Assembly (NCBI GenBank): GCA_001817635.1
Contig: MHIS01000016.1
Location: 8,189 to 27,406, forward strand
Source: Candidatus Colwellbacteria bacterium GWA2_46_10
Lineage (GTDB): Bacteria; Patescibacteriota; Minisyncoccia; UBA6257; Colwellbacteraceae
Direction: 5' to 3'
Length of the DNA: 19,218 nt
The notes under the pieces are model-generated. The model was not told the origin of the DNA and did no database searches. It saw only the letters and a list, made by a program, of their open reading frames with translations. Position 1 is the stretch's first letter; the number at the start of each line of letters is the position of its first letter. The translations under genes and the position numbers were made by a program. This document shows, in pieces, positions 1-7,796 of the stretch.

Positions 1-558
1 AGGGGAAGCGAGTTTGTGGGCGAGGTTAAGTTAGATGACGTCTACTACGATACGCCAGACTTTGTGCTAATGAAGCAAGATAAGTATTTACGCAGACGCA
101 ATGGGCAGTTCGAGTTCAAAGTGTCCACGGAACTGGTAATTAACGCGCCTATTGCTCACTACAGGGAACTAACAAGTGATGGTGAAATACGGGAAGAGCT
201 GGGTTTGGGAAGAGGCGATTTTGAACAGACGGTCAAGAAGGCTGGTTATAAGCCTATGGTTCCCATCAAAACCCTGCGGAAGAAATACAAAGAGGGAGAT
301 TTTAATATAGACATAGACAGCGCAGACTTTGGTCACGATGTGGCTGAGGTAGAGTTAATGGTTGAGAAAGAGGAAGAGGTGCAAGAGGCAGTTGGAAGGA
401 TCAAGCAGTTTGCTTTTAGCAAAGGTTTCGGGGGCAAGTCTGAAGAGGGGATTAGGGGCAAGGTGATAGAGTATTTATATAGGAAGAATCACGCAGTATA
501 TGAGGAGATTGTGGAGTCGTGGAAAAGGTTGGAAGCAGCGCATTTACGGAGTAATTAA
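1..558 (+). CDS. CYTH-domain protein, thiamine-triphosphatase-like (5' truncated)
   Basis: The reading frame is open to the left edge of the window, so the gene begins upstream; a GTG at 16 is an internal codon rather than a convincing start. Visible CYTH features are a YYDTPD strand near residues 15-20 of the visible part, LRRRNG followed by FEFK, a Y-x-E-L element (HYRELT), RKKY, the acidic strand NIDIDSADFG and an alternating acidic strand AEVELMVE, ending with GKVIEYLY. This is the tunnel-fold order of triphosphate-hydrolysing CYTH enzymes (thiamine triphosphatase or inorganic triphosphatase). The N-terminal ExExK signature lies off the window, so substrate cannot be judged. It ends 24 bp before the tRNA gene and reads as ordinary host sequence outside the integrated element. 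Confidence 0.8.
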   Translation, partial: RGSEFVGEVKLDDVYYDTPDFVLMKQDKYLRRRNGQFEFKVSTELVINAPIAHYRELTSDGEIREELGLGRGDFEQTVKKAGYKPMVPIKTLRKKYKEGDFNIDIDSADFGHDVAEVELMVEKEEEVQEAVGRIKQFAFSKGFGGKSEEGIRGKVIEYLYRKNHAVYEEIVESWKRLEAAHLRSN

Positions 559-582
559 AATCTGCTAACTTACTAACGATAT

Positions 583-654
583 TCCGGGGTAGCTCAACGG
601 TAGAGCAGCACGCTGTTAACGTGTTGGTTGTCGGTTCGAATCCGACCCCCGGAG
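583..654 (+). tRNA. tRNA-Asn (anticodon GTT)
   Basis: A full cloverleaf can be drawn. The acceptor arm pairs TCCGGGG (583-589) with CCCCGGA (647-653). The D arm is GCTC/GAGC. The anticodon stem is GCACG/CGTGT around the loop CTGTTAA, with anticodon GTT at 615-617. The T arm is GTCGG/CCGAC around TTCGAAT. The discriminator is G, followed by CAAGG, so CCA is not encoded and must be added enzymatically. The 3' half is antisense to the end of the neighbouring serine recombinase, which suggests this tRNA is the element's integration target. Confidence 0.96.
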
Positions 655-2253
655 CAAGGTAGAACTCTTTTCGTATTCACCCCTAATTTGGGCAGTGCCC
701 ACCCTGTTTTCCAGAGGTTCGAACATTTCACTTATTCTTCTAACCTCAAGGGCTGCCTCCTCCACAAAAATTAGTGGTTTCTCTAGTCGCACACATAGCT
801 TTCGGTCTTTAAGCGTTAGGTTCGAACCAAGTGACAACAAGATCCCTCTTTTGTCTTCTGGTGTACCTGTCTGGAATCTCTCAACGGCGTGCTCTGCGAA
901 ACTGAACACTCTTTCAGCTTTTTCAATCCAATCATCTATGCCGTTGTCATTATCGTTTATGAGCCTCTGTAGTCGCTCCTTTTCTCCGACAAGCCCTAGC
1001 TTCTTTACTGAGAACTCATCCTCAGTAATCTCTCCATTTGCCCTCATATCTATTAATCCATCGATTCTTTTAACACAGGCATCATATTGTTTTTGTAAAT
1101 TTATGAGCATTCCTCTCCTCTTTCCGAATTCTTCTCTATTTTGCTTTCTGAGCACATCCATCGCCCACTCGTAAAAGTCGTGTGGTATATCAATCCTGTT
1201 TAGGAGCGCCACTATCTGTTTCTCTAGTTGTTTTTCCTCTATACTCCCTTGGCTACATTTTCCTCTTCTCTTAGTACAATGATAATAGATATAGTGACGA
1301 ACTTTTCCATTTTTTTGCTTCTTATATTTATGTTCTGCTGTGACCATAGCTCCACATTCCTCACAGAATAATGGTCCTCTGAATGCGAAGTTATATTTTT
1401 TGCTTCGAGGGTTGCCCTTCCTGCCGAGCATTATTTGGACCGTATCATACTCATTCTCAGTAATCATTGCTTCGTGTCCACCTTCGTACCAATTACCACT
1501 ACCCTCCGGATATTCAAAGGTGCCGTAATAAAATGGGTTCGAAAAAATCTTATAAATACCACTGCGAGAGAGTGGTTGTCCGCCGAGCTTTTTGCGTCTT
1601 AAGGTGCGATATCCCCACTCTTTATTTGCGATTTCAAGAATTCGTGGGGGAGTATAATCACCAGTTAACATTAAATCCCACATTTTTCGTATCAGATTAA
1701 ACCTTTCTGGGTCGTTAGTAGTGGTTTTATATCCCTTTTCTCTGTCGGGCGTATTGAGATAACCAGGGGGTACAATGCCAGGTCGATACCCTATTTCCGC
1801 CTTCCTTCTTAAGCCCCTCTTTACATCCTCGCCCTTATTATCGTTTTCAAGCTTTGCTTGGCTGCAGAATAGACTTAGAAGGAACTTATCGTTTGGTGTG
1901 TTGCAGAATACCTGACTTGGCGTCCTTACCTCCAGAAGTATCCCTTTATCAAAAAGATATATTATCCTTCCTGTATCGACAGAGTTTCTAGAAAGCCTAT
2001 TTGGGCTCCATGCAAGAATCCCATTTGCTTCACCGTCCTCGATTCTCCGAATCATTTCATCAAAGACTGGGCGACCAGGGCTCTTAGCAGAGTGGGACTC
2101 GGGAAGAATATCAACAATTTGGAGTTTCTCCCTTTTGACAATTTCTCCTAATTCTTTCGTTTGTGAGTCGATAGAAAGTACCTGTCTATCTTCCTGCTCA
2201 GAGGATTTTCTAGAATATAAGAAATATTTTGTTTTTTCATCGGCCATAGTCAT
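616..2253 (-). CDS. Large serine recombinase (integrase)
   Basis: The 545-residue protein has the architecture of large serine integrases. An N-terminal resolvase fold carries YSRKSSEQ (residues 13-20; Ser17 is the likely nucleophile) and a NRLSRNSVDTG motif. A recombinase domain follows, then a zinc ribbon with CEECG and a later HC...KC pair, then a coiled-coil-rich tail. Such enzymes integrate or excise phages and integrative elements without needing long homology. The last roughly 13 codons are the antisense of tRNA-Asn, and the TAA stop lies in the tRNA anticodon region, so the true element-borne C-terminus is probably shorter. Start: ATG at 2253 or 2247; no clear Shine-Dalgarno. It is the last of a run of minus-strand element genes. 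Confidence 0.93.
   Translation of the reverse strand: MTMADEKTKYFLYSRKSSEQEDRQVLSIDSQTKELGEIVKREKLQIVDILPESHSAKSPGRPVFDEMIRRIEDGEANGILAWSPNRLSRNSVDTGRIIYLFDKGILLEVRTPSQVFCNTPNDKFLLSLFCSQAKLENDNKGEDVKRGLRRKAEIGYRPGIVPPGYLNTPDREKGYKTTTNDPERFNLIRKMWDLMLTGDYTPPRILEIANKEWGYRTLRRKKLGGQPLSRSGIYKIFSNPFYYGTFEYPEGSGNWYEGGHEAMITENEYDTVQIMLGRKGNPRSKKYNFAFRGPLFCEECGAMVTAEHKYKKQKNGKVRHYIYYHCTKRRGKCSQGSIEEKQLEKQIVALLNRIDIPHDFYEWAMDVLRKQNREEFGKRRGMLINLQKQYDACVKRIDGLIDMRANGEITEDEFSVKKLGLVGEKERLQRLINDNDNGIDDWIEKAERVFSFAEHAVERFQTGTPEDKRGILLSLGSNLTLKDRKLCVRLEKPLIFVEEAALEVRRISEMFEPLENRVGTAQIRGEYEKSSTLLRGSDSNRQPTR
656..666. other. Candidate attachment site, tRNA side
   Basis: AAGGTAGAACT directly follows the tRNA-Asn gene and recurs exactly at 10073-10083. 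The similarity extends imperfectly on both sides: CGG-x-G before it, and TTT-x-GTATT after a 2-nt offset. Its position between the tRNA and the recombinase coding region is where a serine-integrase att half-site would be expected. It is an 11-bp identity only, so assignment is tentative. Confidence 0.35.
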
Positions 2254-2306
2254 AAAACTTAAGGGGACGGTCTGATTGCCCTAACCCGCTTGCTCTAAAT
2301 AGTACC

Positions 2307-2654
2307 TTACTCATATCTTTTCCTATCCTCATCGAAGTCAATTTTGAGCGCAAGAACATCATTATCCCGCTTGTTATGCGCCCCAAGAACCTTATGAATT
2401 TCCGCGATGGCTCTTATATCGCCCCTTTTGGCCTGTTTTACCAGCACTGGGCCGATTTCAGGGAGGGACTGGGCTAGTTCTTGCTCGTATTCTTTCAGCC
2501 ACCTCTTTAGAGCCTTTTTGATGAATTTCTGCTCGGTTGTGTCTGGAGGCCTCCCGGTTGGATTGTTTCTAGCGCCGGGCAACAGCCGTCCTCTGTTATC
2601 ACGAAGAATCGAGTTCCCACTAGCTTTTACTTGTTCTTCGTTTACGTAGTCCAT
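2307..2654 (-). CDS. Small terminase-subunit-like / DUF5681-like protein
   Basis: A 115-residue protein whose N-terminal part contains RGRLLPGARNNPTGRPP, resembling the Gly/Asn/Arg-Pro-rich leader of DUF5681 and some phage small-terminase-like proteins. A helical charged segment follows (KFIKKALKRWLKEYEQEL, then KRGDIRAIAEIHKVLG). In phages, related proteins sit next to packaging genes, but no large terminase, portal or capsid gene is present here, so a packaging role is not supported. It starts 8 bp after the stop of the upstream winged-helix gene and is followed by the recombinase, consistent with one minus-strand transcript. The family assignment comes from motif resemblance only. Confidence 0.6.
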   Translation of the reverse strand: MDYVNEEQVKASGNSILRDNRGRLLPGARNNPTGRPPDTTEQKFIKKALKRWLKEYEQELAQSLPEIGPVLVKQAKRGDIRAIAEIHKVLGAHNKRDNDVLALKIDFDEDRKRYE

Positions 2655-2662
2655 AGGTATTA

Positions 2663-3199
2663 CTAAAAACCTTGATTTCTTTTATATGATTTCGTTATAT
2701 GACTTCGTGTATCACCGGTGATACTGTTGGAAGAATCTTTTTGATACTGTTGGCCATTGGATTTTGATACTGTTTTCCTGCTCTTTATAACCGTATCAAT
2801 ATCGATACTGTTTATTGGCTTCCAGACATCGGGCCTCAAGAGGGTATAGGAATTAGAAATTCGTCCCTTGGAGTGTTCGACTAGCACGATGTTAAAAGCT
2901 TCAAGTATTTTGATAGCGTTATTTATGGAGTTCCTATTTCTTATACCAGTAAATTTCATAAGAGTTTCGATTGATGGAAAGCACGTTTGGTAGCGGTGAT
3001 TGGCGTGCATAGCCAGCGCGGCGTAGACCATTGTGGCGCACTTAGAGAATTTCGAGGCGTATCCTTTTTTGAAATATTCGTTATCAAGATAGAGCCTCGT
3101 TTTCTTGTGTGGTTCGCGGATGGGTAAGTCGGCGGGCTCCAATCCTCTTCGCCTGAGTAGCTTCTCATATTTGCCTACGTTTATGTTCTGCATTTTCAT
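2663..3199 (-). CDS. Winged-helix (HTH_36-like) protein, possible replication initiator
   Basis: A 178-residue protein. After a basic N-terminus, residues about 45-115 form a compact winged-helix pattern: AALAMHAN..., CFPSIETLMKFTGI, NRNSINNAIKILEAFNIVLVEH, GRISNSYTLL. This is typical of helix-turn-helix domains in plasmid and phage replication initiators or DnaD-like proteins (first helix, SIETLMKFTG recognition region, wing with the N-S-Y strand). The C-terminus is low-complexity and Ser/Lys-rich. It overlaps the preceding small gene by 35 nt in another frame, which suggests translational coupling. Replication initiation or regulation of the element is inference; a plain transcriptional regulator is the alternative. 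Confidence 0.65.
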   Translation of the reverse strand: MKMQNINVGKYEKLLRRRGLEPADLPIREPHKKTRLYLDNEYFKKGYASKFSKCATMVYAALAMHANHRYQTCFPSIETLMKFTGIRNRNSINNAIKILEAFNIVLVEHSKGRISNSYTLLRPDVWKPINSIDIDTVIKSRKTVSKSNGQQYQKDSSNSITGDTRSHITKSYKRNQGF

Positions 3200-3338
3200 A
3201 TTCTAGTTCGTATATCGCCTTGACCAGCCTGATCACGGCGAAACCTTTTTCTAGGGCCTCTTTACTAGAAATCTTCTCACCAAAGTGCTCCTCGTAAATG
3301 CGCTGGAACTCTACTATCTGCCTATCCTCGACTTTCAT
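3165..3338 (-). CDS. Small hypothetical protein of the element
   Basis: Starting at the ATG at 3338 this encodes 57 residues, helical and charged (VEDRQIVEFQRIYEEHFGEK, then KEALEKGFAVIRLVKAIYELEYE), with no domain I recognise. The IYEEHFGEKIS...EA segment resembles small plasmid or conjugative-element proteins of unknown role. The frame stays open upstream to a TTG at 3473, but that extension crosses a stem-loop with a T-tract at 3401-3422 and starts from a non-ATG codon, so I prefer the short form. Its end overlaps the winged-helix gene start by 35 nt. Confidence 0.5.
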   Translation of the reverse strand: MKVEDRQIVEFQRIYEEHFGEKISSKEALEKGFAVIRLVKAIYELEYENAEHKRRQI

Positions 3339-3400
3339 AATATTTAGCCTGACACGATAAATAGGCTTGGAAAATGCCGAAAACGTACCAATAAGAATCA

Positions 3401-3422
3401 AAAAGCCCGCCATTTTAGCGGG
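3401..3422 (-). terminator. Probable intrinsic terminator after the 253-residue gene
   Basis: On the minus strand a CCCGC / GCGGG stem with a 7-nt loop is followed by CTTTTTG. It lies about 50 bp downstream of the stop at 3470. The stem is short, but the hairpin plus U-run is in the right place to end the upstream minus-strand transcript. Confidence 0.5.
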
Positions 3423-3469
3423 GTCCGTTGAGTTATCCACTTTCCAAGCGTTTCCAAGTTCTTGTTTTA

Positions 3470-4231
3470 TCAAGATTGTTTATTTCTACGTGTTACGAAT
3501 GTCTTTTGGGTAATGATTTTAAGGTCTATAGCGGGGACCAAGTAAGCATCCTTAACCCTCAGAATCCGTGTTGGTAGATACGGTCGTTTAGAGTATAGGG
3601 CACACTGCTTACTAAAGTTCAAATAATCCTTAAAACCCTTATTGTCACTTGCATCAGGGAACATCCCGTCAGCAACTTGGTATAGACATCGCCAACATTC
3701 ACCATTGACCCAAAGGGCATTATTGTAGTCATCATTAATCACGATTTGATATCTATCTTGCTTACTTACGCCTTGCTCGACAATAAGTGCCAAGCTTCTT
3801 ATTAATTCCTCATGTCCGATATCGGCCTGTGCGTTGTTGGGCTTGTTAAGTTCCTTGATCAAGTGATCACAAACTATCTTTGCAGATTCCTTCAGTGTCG
3901 AAACAAATCGTTCCGCACCCTCCTTGCCATACGTCAGTTCTAAAGATCTATAATGGCCCCAAACGTTTCCGCCCGATATTGCCAACCAGCTATGTAATAG
4001 ATCTCGCTCTGGGCTCCCCCAACTATCGCTATCCTCTGTGCCTTCATCGATATCAAGGATTAGTTCTCGCGTTACGAGGTTACTTCTGACAAAATTAACG
4101 AAGTTATCAAGCCTACTCATAAACGCCGGCGTTTTTACATCTGGATCTGAGAGTGCTCTGCAATACACCTTGAGTATCCTCCTGGGATCACCCGCAGCCA
4201 CTCTATGTAAGTCATTATTCCCTGTTTTCAT
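3470..4231 (-). CDS. Hypothetical protein, 253 residues
   Basis: I do not recognise this protein. It is soluble (no signal peptide or membrane segment), mixed helical, and rich in Asp, Asn and Trp. Noticeable stretches are DIDEGTEDSDSWGSPERDLLHSWLA, a helical KEGAERFVSTLKESAKIVCDHLIKEL segment, a VINDDYNNALWVNGECWRCLYQVADGMF segment and a basic C-terminus (TQKTFVTRRNKQ). It is read divergently from the membrane-protein/R-M operon across an 81-bp gap (4232-4312) that must hold both promoters. It could be an accessory or immunity-type gene of the element, but nothing in the sequence fixes a function. Confidence 0.6.
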   Translation of the reverse strand: MKTGNNDLHRVAAGDPRRILKVYCRALSDPDVKTPAFMSRLDNFVNFVRSNLVTRELILDIDEGTEDSDSWGSPERDLLHSWLAISGGNVWGHYRSLELTYGKEGAERFVSTLKESAKIVCDHLIKELNKPNNAQADIGHEELIRSLALIVEQGVSKQDRYQIVINDDYNNALWVNGECWRCLYQVADGMFPDASDNKGFKDYLNFSKQCALYSKRPYLPTRILRVKDAYLVPAIDLKIITQKTFVTRRNKQS

Positions 4232-4312
4232 CTTGCTATAACTTATCCCCGTGAGCTGATTTTCTCAACCCCAAGGCTGTATTTTGTGATATATACGAAA
4301 GGAAAGTAGAAT

Positions 4313-4819
4313 ATGAGCATGGACAACCAGCCTGAGCCGCTAGATTATCACTATAAAACTAACCTCAAGCTAGACTATTTTATACTAGGAGCTGACATCG
4401 CCATACTTGGTTGGACATTAGTAAATCTAGATTGGCTACCCAAGGAACGGCTATACGTGTATCTAATAGGAGCCTTTTGGTCGTTAGTAGCGCTTTCTGT
4501 TATAAGTGGCGTCTTACGCCAGATATACAACGCCATGCTTTTTGGCATAAATCATCAGTCAGTCTACGCTGCTGAGATTGCTAACCAGATAGAGAGGGCG
4601 TCTATGGGGGGAGGTAGTTTTATCAATCAACAGACGGGAAAGATGATGCTTTCGGAAGAATTCAAAAAGCTCGCAAATCCTCACCGGGAGAAGGAAAAGT
4701 TGGGGAAGGAAAAGTACGAAAAGTATTCTAGGTGTTCACAGTTTTATAGTAACGCATCTATTTGTTTACTAGCGATTGCCTTATTCTTGCTAATAATCAC
4801 AAGAATACTATCTTTGTAA
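4313..4819 (+). CDS. Three-TM membrane protein upstream of R-M genes
   Basis: A 168-residue protein with hydrophobic segments at about residues 25-43, 47-67 and 146-166, separated by a hydrophilic region (residues about 75-142) rich in Lys and Glu (ANPHREKEKLGKEKYEKY). A purine-rich ribosome-binding site AAAGGAAAG sits 6 nt before ATG 4313. A paired membrane hairpin followed by a cytoplasmic charged arm loosely recalls small 2-TM effectors seen near defence genes, but I see no motif that proves it. The first methyltransferase begins 20 bp downstream on the same strand, so co-transcription with the R-M genes is likely. Confidence 0.65.
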   Translation: MSMDNQPEPLDYHYKTNLKLDYFILGADIAILGWTLVNLDWLPKERLYVYLIGAFWSLVALSVISGVLRQIYNAMLFGINHQSVYAAEIANQIERASMGGGSFINQQTGKMMLSEEFKKLANPHREKEKLGKEKYEKYSRCSQFYSNASICLLAIALFLLIITRILSL

Positions 4820-4839
4820 ATAGAAGATTATAAAGTTAA

Positions 4840-5736
4840 ATGACTAAGGATAATCCGTTGAAATTGAGTCTTGAATTTGGTGATGATAAGGAAGAACTTA
4901 CTAGGAAGAAGTCCAGAGATGAAATAAGAGAGCGTAAGAAAAACCCAAAATACGATCCAAGAAACAAACTTAACGACCTGAACGGAGCAGAGTGGCAATA
5001 CTCAACCAAGACAGTAATAAATAAAATATATCCATCAAATTTGCAGCATAAATTAAGATCCCAGCATGGTGGTCAAAAACCCCCAGAATTGTGTGGGGAT
5101 TTAATAAAGATTTTCACAAAAAAAGATCAAATGGTTCTAGACCCCCTTGCTGGAGTTGGCGGGACCTTGTTGGGTGCGGCAATAGCGGGTCGCAATGCTA
5201 TGGGCATTGAGCTTAACAAAAAATGGACAGATATATATTCTGAGGTGTGTAGACTTGAAAACATAAAAGAGTTCCCTGTGATTATTGGTGATTGTAATGA
5301 AAAGATGAAAGAAATTGAGGCGGGAAGCGTAGATTTTGTATTAACAGATGTACCATATTGGATTATGGATCAAGTGGCAAAGACTCGTTCTTCCGCTGCT
5401 AGCCGTGTATCAAAATTATCAAAGTTTAATGATAAGAGCTTACAGACCAAAGAAGACTGGTTAAAAGAAATGAAGTCAATCTTCGAAAATGCTGCACCTA
5501 CACTAAAAAATAATGGGTATATGGCAGTATTTATAGGTGATATGTATCGTGGGAAAGAATTTCACTTCTTGTCTGCGGAGCTTGCAAAAACTATATCTGC
5601 AATAAATGATTTTACGCTAAAGTCAGATATTATTTGGCACGACGACTCAAAGATGCTGCATATATACGGGTATCCTTTTGCCTACATTCCCTCAATGATA
5701 CATCAACACATCTTAATATTTAGGAAAGAACTTTAG
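4840..5736 (+). CDS. DNA methyltransferase (N4/N6 amino class), first of an R-M set
   Basis: A 298-residue SAM-dependent amino-methyltransferase. Residues 76-84 (HGGQKPPEL) match motif X. VLDPLAGVGGT (99-109) is the SAM-binding motif I, followed by GIELNKKW (122-129). TDVPYW (169-174) is the catalytic motif IV, here D-V-P-Y instead of the usual D-P-P-Y. The order X-I-IV differs from the common IV-first layout of N4/N6 methylases that carry TSPPY. The N-terminus (1-50) is highly charged and lacks the fold. The nuclease gene starts 3 nt after its stop, so the two are translationally linked. It probably protects one strand of an asymmetric site; whether the product is m4C or m6A cannot be told from sequence. 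Confidence 0.82.
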   Translation: MTKDNPLKLSLEFGDDKEELTRKKSRDEIRERKKNPKYDPRNKLNDLNGAEWQYSTKTVINKIYPSNLQHKLRSQHGGQKPPELCGDLIKIFTKKDQMVLDPLAGVGGTLLGAAIAGRNAMGIELNKKWTDIYSEVCRLENIKEFPVIIGDCNEKMKEIEAGSVDFVLTDVPYWIMDQVAKTRSSAASRVSKLSKFNDKSLQTKEDWLKEMKSIFENAAPTLKNNGYMAVFIGDMYRGKEFHFLSAELAKTISAINDFTLKSDIIWHDDSKMLHIYGYPFAYIPSMIHQHILIFRKEL

Positions 5737-5738
5737 AG

Positions 5739-7796
5739 ATGCAGTCCCTACTCGTCAATCCGCAGATTAAGGGTAAAATTATAACCATTTCTGAGTACGA
5801 TAGTCTTAGTAATAAAAAGGAGTTTCTACTGTATTCAGATAATATTCTAGAGGGCATAGCTATATTGAATTATCTGACAAAAAGTAGTGAGCTACTAGAT
5901 TTCAAGGGTATTGTATATGAACCCATAGACCAACCAATTTACATTTTCATTGATAATGACAACAACCATTATGGGATTAAGATTTGTGGATCGTTTGATA
6001 GATGGGAGCTGCCAGACGATGTTAATGCAATCAAATCGTTCATTGATCTACCCGAATATATTTTTTATTCCATCAATAGTAAAAAGGCTATTTTGGCTGG
6101 CGAAAACACCGAAACTGCTTCCGTCGGTAACTCGCAGTGGCAACGTGAAGGTCGAAAGGTAGCTGCGGCTAGAATAGGTGTTCCATTTATATACCAAACT
6201 TTTTATAGCGGCAAAGATGAATCACAAAACACAATTCGTGAGCCAAATTCGCTCCAGGTTTTTAACCAATTACTATACTCAGCAAGATATAAAACCCCTT
6301 CATTGGTGGCTTATTTTGAAAATAACTTTGATGGATCAAAAACTAGGCAAAGAGAGCCCATAGATAGCCAAGTTTTATTCTCAAACTACATTAAGTCAGT
6401 TCTTCTAACGGATACTGACTCAAAACATCTACACAAGAAAATTGAGCTTGAAAAACAGTTTTTTGCACACATGATTGCTTATTTGAAAGAAGGTAAACAT
6501 AAAAGTGCTAGCGGTGGAATTGTGGAGCCATCTGCACGAATTATAAAAGATTTACCTACAATAACAGCAGAAACTATTAATGGTCTATTAAATAATAGCA
6601 ATGTATTTATTGATGATTTGATAGACTGGATATACTCAAAAAATAATAATTTCGAAGCTAACTATTTGATGGCGGATATAGACTATGCAAAGTTAGTTAT
6701 CTGGAATCCTTCATTAAAGTCGATTAACAAAAGCCTAATGCAGCCACTGTTAGATTACTTCAGCAGCATAGGTCCTGCGAGAAGTTTTTTGCCTAATGGT
6801 AAGGCTGGCATTATCAACACAGCTAAGCTTAAAGAATATCTAGACTCCAAGTACCCCAATTACAAAAATGTATTTGATGAAGTATTAACACTTGAAGAAA
6901 CCGTCGTATTTCCTACTCGTGTTTGGAAATACAGCAATGCCAAATTAACTCTTTCGCCAGACCCAGAGAGCGGTGAGATAGTCGCATTTTGTGAATTATT
7001 GGCATATGACTTGTATGGAAATAAAAAACGAAATGTTTTCGGCAATCACATTGTAGCTATACCCCCAGACAAGACGTTTTCTAGTGTAGAGGGTAAGGAT
7101 GGTAATAATAAGATAAATAAAGCCATAGCCACCTATTTCGATTTGCTTATTTTGAGCAATGGTCAAGTTGTATCGAAGTTTAAGTTGCCTACTTTGATAG
7201 CGACCTCGTATTCGCCAGTAGATATTAAGACTGTTTTGCCACATACATCGACAGAAGAGGTTGCGGTGGTTTCAACCTACTTAAACCAGTCCACTATTAA
7301 ATCTAGCTGGGAGTTATGCTTCATACATACGCATCACTCTTCTTGGCAGCAGATATCAATAAACGGAATTCAGCAAAAAATAAATCGTGTTTCTACAAAG
7401 CTCGATTTAGTAATGCAACAGAAAAACAAATTTATGCTTGCAGAGGGCAAGGATAAATATCAATCAATTTTGAGCGACCGTAAAATTAAGCAAGCCATAA
7501 AAGATGTTAGTGAGATTATTGATAAAACGTATCGCAAGAATAACGTAAAATTCGATGCATTTTTATACAATCTAGGGACTACACCCACAAAAGATCCAGA
7601 CTACTACGTCGACAGCGAGGCCTCCACTGTTCAGGGTGGCATCAAAATGGGTCACTTCAACGATATTGCAAATAGTGAAAGCTATGTAGTTATTATTGTA
7701 TATACAGACAAATTCAATAGAACAAAATTTAGACTAGTTTTTTCTGAAAGTTTCGATGCAGATCTAAAAAATCAACTGATGAAAGAATTTATATGA
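5739..7796 (+). CDS. Putative type II restriction endonuclease, PD-(D/E)XK type
   Basis: A 685-residue protein between two methyltransferase genes. It has a plausible PD-(D/E)XK active site: Asp556 in KLDLV, then a hydrophobic strand, then Glu569-Gly-Lys571 (LAEGKDKY), followed by a helix. A well-ordered N-terminal block near residues 128-190 (GNSQ, REGRK, ARIGVPFIYQTFYSG, IREPNSLQVFNQLLYS, AYFENN) looks like a second conserved domain, perhaps for DNA recognition. No helicase, HNH or GIY-YIG motif is visible. It lies 3 nt after the first methylase and overlaps the second by 4 nt (ATGA). The restriction role is inferred from the neighbours plus the catalytic pattern; I cannot name the recognition site. 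Confidence 0.72.
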   Translation: MQSLLVNPQIKGKIITISEYDSLSNKKEFLLYSDNILEGIAILNYLTKSSELLDFKGIVYEPIDQPIYIFIDNDNNHYGIKICGSFDRWELPDDVNAIKSFIDLPEYIFYSINSKKAILAGENTETASVGNSQWQREGRKVAAARIGVPFIYQTFYSGKDESQNTIREPNSLQVFNQLLYSARYKTPSLVAYFENNFDGSKTRQREPIDSQVLFSNYIKSVLLTDTDSKHLHKKIELEKQFFAHMIAYLKEGKHKSASGGIVEPSARIIKDLPTITAETINGLLNNSNVFIDDLIDWIYSKNNNFEANYLMADIDYAKLVIWNPSLKSINKSLMQPLLDYFSSIGPARSFLPNGKAGIINTAKLKEYLDSKYPNYKNVFDEVLTLEETVVFPTRVWKYSNAKLTLSPDPESGEIVAFCELLAYDLYGNKKRNVFGNHIVAIPPDKTFSSVEGKDGNNKINKAIATYFDLLILSNGQVVSKFKLPTLIATSYSPVDIKTVLPHTSTEEVAVVSTYLNQSTIKSSWELCFIHTHHSSWQQISINGIQQKINRVSTKLDLVMQQKNKFMLAEGKDKYQSILSDRKIKQAIKDVSEIIDKTYRKNNVKFDAFLYNLGTTPTKDPDYYVDSEASTVQGGIKMGHFNDIANSESYVVIIVYTDKFNRTKFRLVFSESFDADLKNQLMKEFI

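Noticed and set aside
713..745. AGGTTCGAACATTTCAC inside the recombinase as a repeat copy
   Set aside because: Similarity stops after the first 13-15 bases and it lies in coding sequence; taken as coincidence.
695..1174. 159-codon plus-strand frame antisense to the recombinase
   Set aside because: Ser/Leu-rich translation without motifs, opposite a clear recombinase; a shadow frame.
3339..3473. N-terminal extension of the small element gene from a TTG
   Set aside because: It crosses a terminator-like hairpin, uses a rare start and has no ribosome-binding site.
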